Of a stretch of 9,373 nt of DNA, positions 7,223 to 9,373 are shown one piece after another. The DNA comes from Lachnospiraceae bacterium (GTDB lineage: Bacteria; Bacillota; Clostridia; Lachnospirales; Lachnospiraceae). The translations under genes were made by a program, and so were the position numbers. Each line of letters begins with the position of its first letter. The stretch's first letter is position 1. The notes under the pieces are model-generated. The model saw only the letters and a list, made by a program, of their open reading frames with translations, ran no database searches and was not told the DNA's origin. The stretch is from positions 1 to 9,373 of the forward strand of contig DPZM01000287.1 of the NCBI GenBank assembly GCA_003535955.1. The letters run 5' to 3'.

Positions 7223-8335
7223 ATGAAACAGGATATGATACAGCACTCTGACCATTTTCACGGAAGTGATCTTGAAAAAATAGAAAAAATCTACGGCATC
7301 CGCAAGGAGGATATCGTAAGCTTTTCGGCAAATGTCAATCCCCTTGGCCTCTCACGCAAGCTTAAAGAAAGCCTGTCAGACCATCTTGATGTGATAACAG
7401 GCTATCCCGACAGGGAATATACGCAGTTAAGAAGGGTCATTGCCGGTTACTGCGGTACCGATCACGAAAACATAATCGTCGGAAACGGCTCCACTGAGCT
7501 TATCTCCCTTTTTATCCAGATCGAGCATCCGCGTAAGGCGCTTATAGTCGGCCCCACCTACTCGGAATATGAACGTGAAGTGTCACTTGGCGGAGGAACG
7601 TCCCTGTACTTCCCCCTAAAGGAAAAGGATGATTTTTCCTTGAATTACGACGAGCTTATAAGTCAGCTCAACGAAAGCATTGATGTCCTTATAATATGCA
7701 ACCCCAACAACCCCACATCAACCTGCATAAACAGAAAGACCATGAGGTCTGTTCTCGATGTCTGCAAGCAGAACGATATATTCGTAATGGTTGATGAGAC
7801 CTACATAGAATTCACAAAAAACTATGATGAGGTAAGCTCCATCCCCCTTACGGGATACTACAACAATATCATTATCCTGCGCGGAATCTCCAAGTTCTTC
7901 GCAGCTCCCGGCCTGCGTCTTGGGTACGGAATAACAGGCAACCGCGACCTTATTAAGTCAATCAACTCAAGGAAGAATCCCTGGACGATAAACTCTCTGG
8001 CTGAGGTCGCCGGCCGGCTCATGTTTACGGACAATGAATATATTGATGCCACAACAGAGCTCATAAGCAGTGAACGGGACCGTATCACCGGGGCCCTGCG
8101 CAATATAAAAGGGCTCAAGGTATATGAGCCCTCTGCCAACTTCGTTCTGTCAAGGATCCTTACCGACAGTGTAAATGCGGATATCCTCTTTGATGCCTGC
8201 ATCAGGGAGAAGATGATGATACGCAACTGCTGTACCTTCCCCTTCCTTGACAATAAATATTTCAGGCTCTGCTTCATGTCTCCCGAAATGAACGATAAGC
8301 TTGTTTCCGTAATAAGCCGTGTTATGAGTTCCTAG
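7223..8335 (+). CDS. PLP-dependent HisC/CobD-type aminotransferase or decarboxylase
   Basis: The 370-residue product is a fold-type I PLP enzyme of the class I/II aminotransferase superfamily, close to the usual length for the group. Visible motifs are SFSANVNPLGL (33-43), YPD (61-63), GNGSTELI (87-94, PLP phosphate loop), CNPNNPT (159-165, with N160), DETYIEF (191-197, Asp to the PLP ring nitrogen), SKFFAAPGLRLGY (223-235, with K224 the Schiff-base lysine) and FRLCF (347-351, likely carboxylate-binding Arg348). HFHGSD near the N-terminus, KFFAAPGLRLGY and PWTINSLAEVAG are closer to threonine-phosphate decarboxylase (CobD) than to standard HisC. However, no cobalamin or histidine gene is visible, and the neighbours are iorAB, so an aromatic transaminase role is also possible. 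The start is ambiguous: the ATG at 7223 has GGG only 1 nt away, whereas the ATG at 7235 would use AAGGGA or AGG at imperfect spacing. The TAG stop shares CTAG with the convergent iorB. Confidence 0.93.
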   Translation: MKQDMIQHSDHFHGSDLEKIEKIYGIRKEDIVSFSANVNPLGLSRKLKESLSDHLDVITGYPDREYTQLRRVIAGYCGTDHENIIVGNGSTELISLFIQIEHPRKALIVGPTYSEYEREVSLGGGTSLYFPLKEKDDFSLNYDELISQLNESIDVLIICNPNNPTSTCINRKTMRSVLDVCKQNDIFVMVDETYIEFTKNYDEVSSIPLTGYYNNIIILRGISKFFAAPGLRLGYGITGNRDLIKSINSRKNPWTINSLAEVAGRLMFTDNEYIDATTELISSERDRITGALRNIKGLKVYEPSANFVLSRILTDSVNADILFDACIREKMMIRNCCTFPFLDNKYFRLCFMSPEMNDKLVSVISRVMSS

Positions 8336-8901
8336 AGTGAGTATCCTGCCTCGAAGGCTTTCCTGTTTATATCTGTGAACTTCGGCTTTACGGTCTTCTC
8401 TATCACATCAAACCACTGATCTTTAGAGAAATCCATATGCTTTGCCGCCACACCCAGCACTATCACATTAAACACCTTGGGATTGCCGAGCTTAAGCGCT
8501 TCGCTCATGGCATCTACAGCGATCACCTTATATTCACCCTTCAGTGTATCAACTATGCCTTCGGGATACTCTGCCGCACCGGTCACCACCGGCATGGGAT
8601 CTATCCGCTGGGTATTGACTATCAGCACCCCGTCTTTTTTAAGGAAATGGGCATATCTTAACGCCTCAAGCTCTTCAAATGCTATGAGTACATCAGCCTG
8701 TCCCTCTTCAACTATCGGTTCGGCAACCCTGTCTCCGTAACGGACATATGTAACGACCGAACCGCCCCTCTGAGCCATTCCATGGACCTCGGATACCTTA
8801 ACATCATATCCTGCCCCAAGCATTATTCCTCCAAGTATACGGCTGGTGAGTAGGGTTCCCTGACCACCGACACCTACTATCATTATATTTCTGGTTTCCA
8901 T
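8332..8901 (-). CDS. iorB: Indolepyruvate:ferredoxin oxidoreductase, beta subunit
   Basis: The 189-residue protein matches the small IOR subunit in length and motifs. An N-terminal nucleotide-binding-like loop GVGGQGTLLTSRILG lies at residues 10-24, followed by the family hallmark SEVHGMAQRGGSV at 37-49. VRYGD (53-57), ADVLIAFEELEALRY (69-83) and NVIVLGVAAK (145-154) fit the pyruvate-oxidoreductase gamma-domain fold. With IorA it forms a cytoplasmic complex that converts aryl-pyruvates (indolepyruvate, phenylpyruvate, hydroxyphenylpyruvate) and CoA to aryl-acetyl-CoA plus CO2, reducing ferredoxin. This reaction is family knowledge. The gene lies 41 nt downstream of iorA on the same strand. 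The start ATG has a strong GGAGGA Shine-Dalgarno (8913-8908) with 6-nt spacing. Its TAG stop overlaps the stop of the convergent aminotransferase gene. Confidence 0.95.
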   Translation of the reverse strand: METRNIMIVGVGGQGTLLTSRILGGIMLGAGYDVKVSEVHGMAQRGGSVVTYVRYGDRVAEPIVEEGQADVLIAFEELEALRYAHFLKKDGVLIVNTQRIDPMPVVTGAAEYPEGIVDTLKGEYKVIAVDAMSEALKLGNPKVFNVIVLGVAAKHMDFSKDQWFDVIEKTVKPKFTDINRKAFEAGYSL

Positions 8902-8907
8902 ACCTTA

Positions 8908-8913
8908 TCCTCC
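8908..8913 (-). promoter_or_regulatory. Shine-Dalgarno site of iorB
   Basis: GGAGGA sits 6 nt before the ATG at 8901 within the 41-nt iorA-iorB gap. It is the strongest ribosome-binding site in the window and fixes the iorB start. Confidence 0.85.
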
Positions 8914-8942
8914 GCTTAGCTGCTATTGTAATGATCTCAATT

Positions 8943-9373
8943 CTATGCCGGAATATCCTCAATAGCTCCGAATTTGCACTGGCTCTTGCACAGACCGCAT
9001 CCGTTACACATGTTTGTATCGATATGGGTAGTACCGTTCTTAAGCTTTGTTATTGCAGGACATCCGGGCTTTAAGCACATGCCGCACTTTTTACACTTTT
9101 CCTCATCGACCTGGCAGGTGTGGGTAATGGGTGTCTTATTAAGAAGCACACACGGTGTCTTTGTTATGATGACTGAGACTTCATCTTTTGCAAGCTCCTG
9201 CTTGATAAGCTTCTCAAGGCCTTCCGAGTCAAAAACATTTATCTCATAAACATTCTTCACTCCTATGGCCCGGCACAGCTCCATTATGTTTATGGCAGGA
9301 ACAATGTCTCCCTGAAGGGTCTTGCCGGTGGCTGCGTGGTCCTGATGGCCGGTCATTCCGGTGGTTGAATTGT
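8943..9373 (-). CDS. iorA: Indolepyruvate:ferredoxin oxidoreductase, alpha subunit, C-terminal part
   Basis: The frame is open to the right edge, so this is the last 142 or so residues of a protein usually near 600. The first visible residues, NSTTGMTGHQDHAATG, match the end of the TPP-binding domain of IorA (normally DNRTTAMTGHQ). The internal ATG in that motif (9356-9354) is not the start. After a short linker (IITKTPCVLLNK) come two 4Fe-4S cluster motifs. The first is CKKCGMCLKPGCP, with C-x2-C-x2-C-x4-CP spacing as I recall for IorA, and the second is CNGCGLCKSQCKFGAI. In the second, Lys follows the fourth Cys where ferredoxin-type motifs normally have Pro. The subunit binds thiamine diphosphate and passes electrons through these clusters to ferredoxin. 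It is co-transcribed with iorB downstream. Confidence 0.95.
   Translation of the reverse strand, partial: NSTTGMTGHQDHAATGKTLQGDIVPAINIMELCRAIGVKNVYEINVFDSEGLEKLIKQELAKDEVSVIITKTPCVLLNKTPITHTCQVDEEKCKKCGMCLKPGCPAITKLKNGTTHIDTNMCNGCGLCKSQCKFGAIEDIPA

Noticed and set aside
7223..8335. Assigning the gene symbol cobD or hisC to the PLP enzyme
   Set aside because: Motifs favour CobD over HisC but the context supports neither pathway, so no symbol is given.
8348..8358. GCCT-CGA-AGGC hairpin near the iorB 3' end as a terminator
   Set aside because: The stem is only 4 bp, has no proper T run after it, and lies within iorB codons. It is too weak to call.

Overview
The window looks like a piece of a Clostridia chromosome, most likely from the family Lachnospiraceae. 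The basis is a moderate G+C content, purine-rich Shine-Dalgarno sequences, an anaerobic 2-oxoacid:ferredoxin oxidoreductase, and two large proteins that I recognise from memory as the DUF5717 and DUF5716 families, which I associate with Lachnospiraceae. No tRNA, rRNA, CRISPR array, insertion sequence or phage gene is visible.

Layout: (1) Positions 1-48 are the last 15 codons of a plus-strand gene that enters from the left. (2) Positions 7132 down to 101 hold a tight four-gene minus-strand operon. In transcription order it encodes a 1187-residue protein with beta-sandwich and helical-repeat regions (DUF5717-like), a 449-residue Hsp70/actin-fold-like protein (DUF5716-like), a 280-residue TPR-like protein, and a 410-residue coiled-coil protein with a two-helix membrane hairpin. 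Gaps within the operon are 29, 9 and 4 nt, and the last two ribosome-binding sites overlap the preceding stop codons. (3) Positions 7133-7222 are a divergent intergenic region with a good extended -10 promoter for the operon and an overlapping, weaker promoter for the gene on the other side. (4) Positions 7223-8335 encode a PLP-dependent aminotransferase/decarboxylase of the HisC/CobD type on the plus strand. (5) Positions 9373 down to 8332 carry the 3' end of iorA followed by complete iorB, the two subunits of indolepyruvate:ferredoxin oxidoreductase. iorB converges on the aminotransferase gene, and the two stop codons share one CTAG palindrome.

How the genes may work together: IorAB oxidatively decarboxylates aryl-pyruvates to aryl-acyl-CoA and reduces ferredoxin. 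A PLP aminotransferase next door could supply the aryl-pyruvate, although its motifs are closest to CobD, so this link is an inference. The four-gene operon is the least understood part. A degenerate Hsp70-like protein, a TPR protein, a large beta-sandwich/helical-repeat scaffold and a membrane coiled-coil protein in one translationally coupled unit suggest a membrane-associated chaperone-like or scaffolding complex. No function can be assigned from sequence alone.
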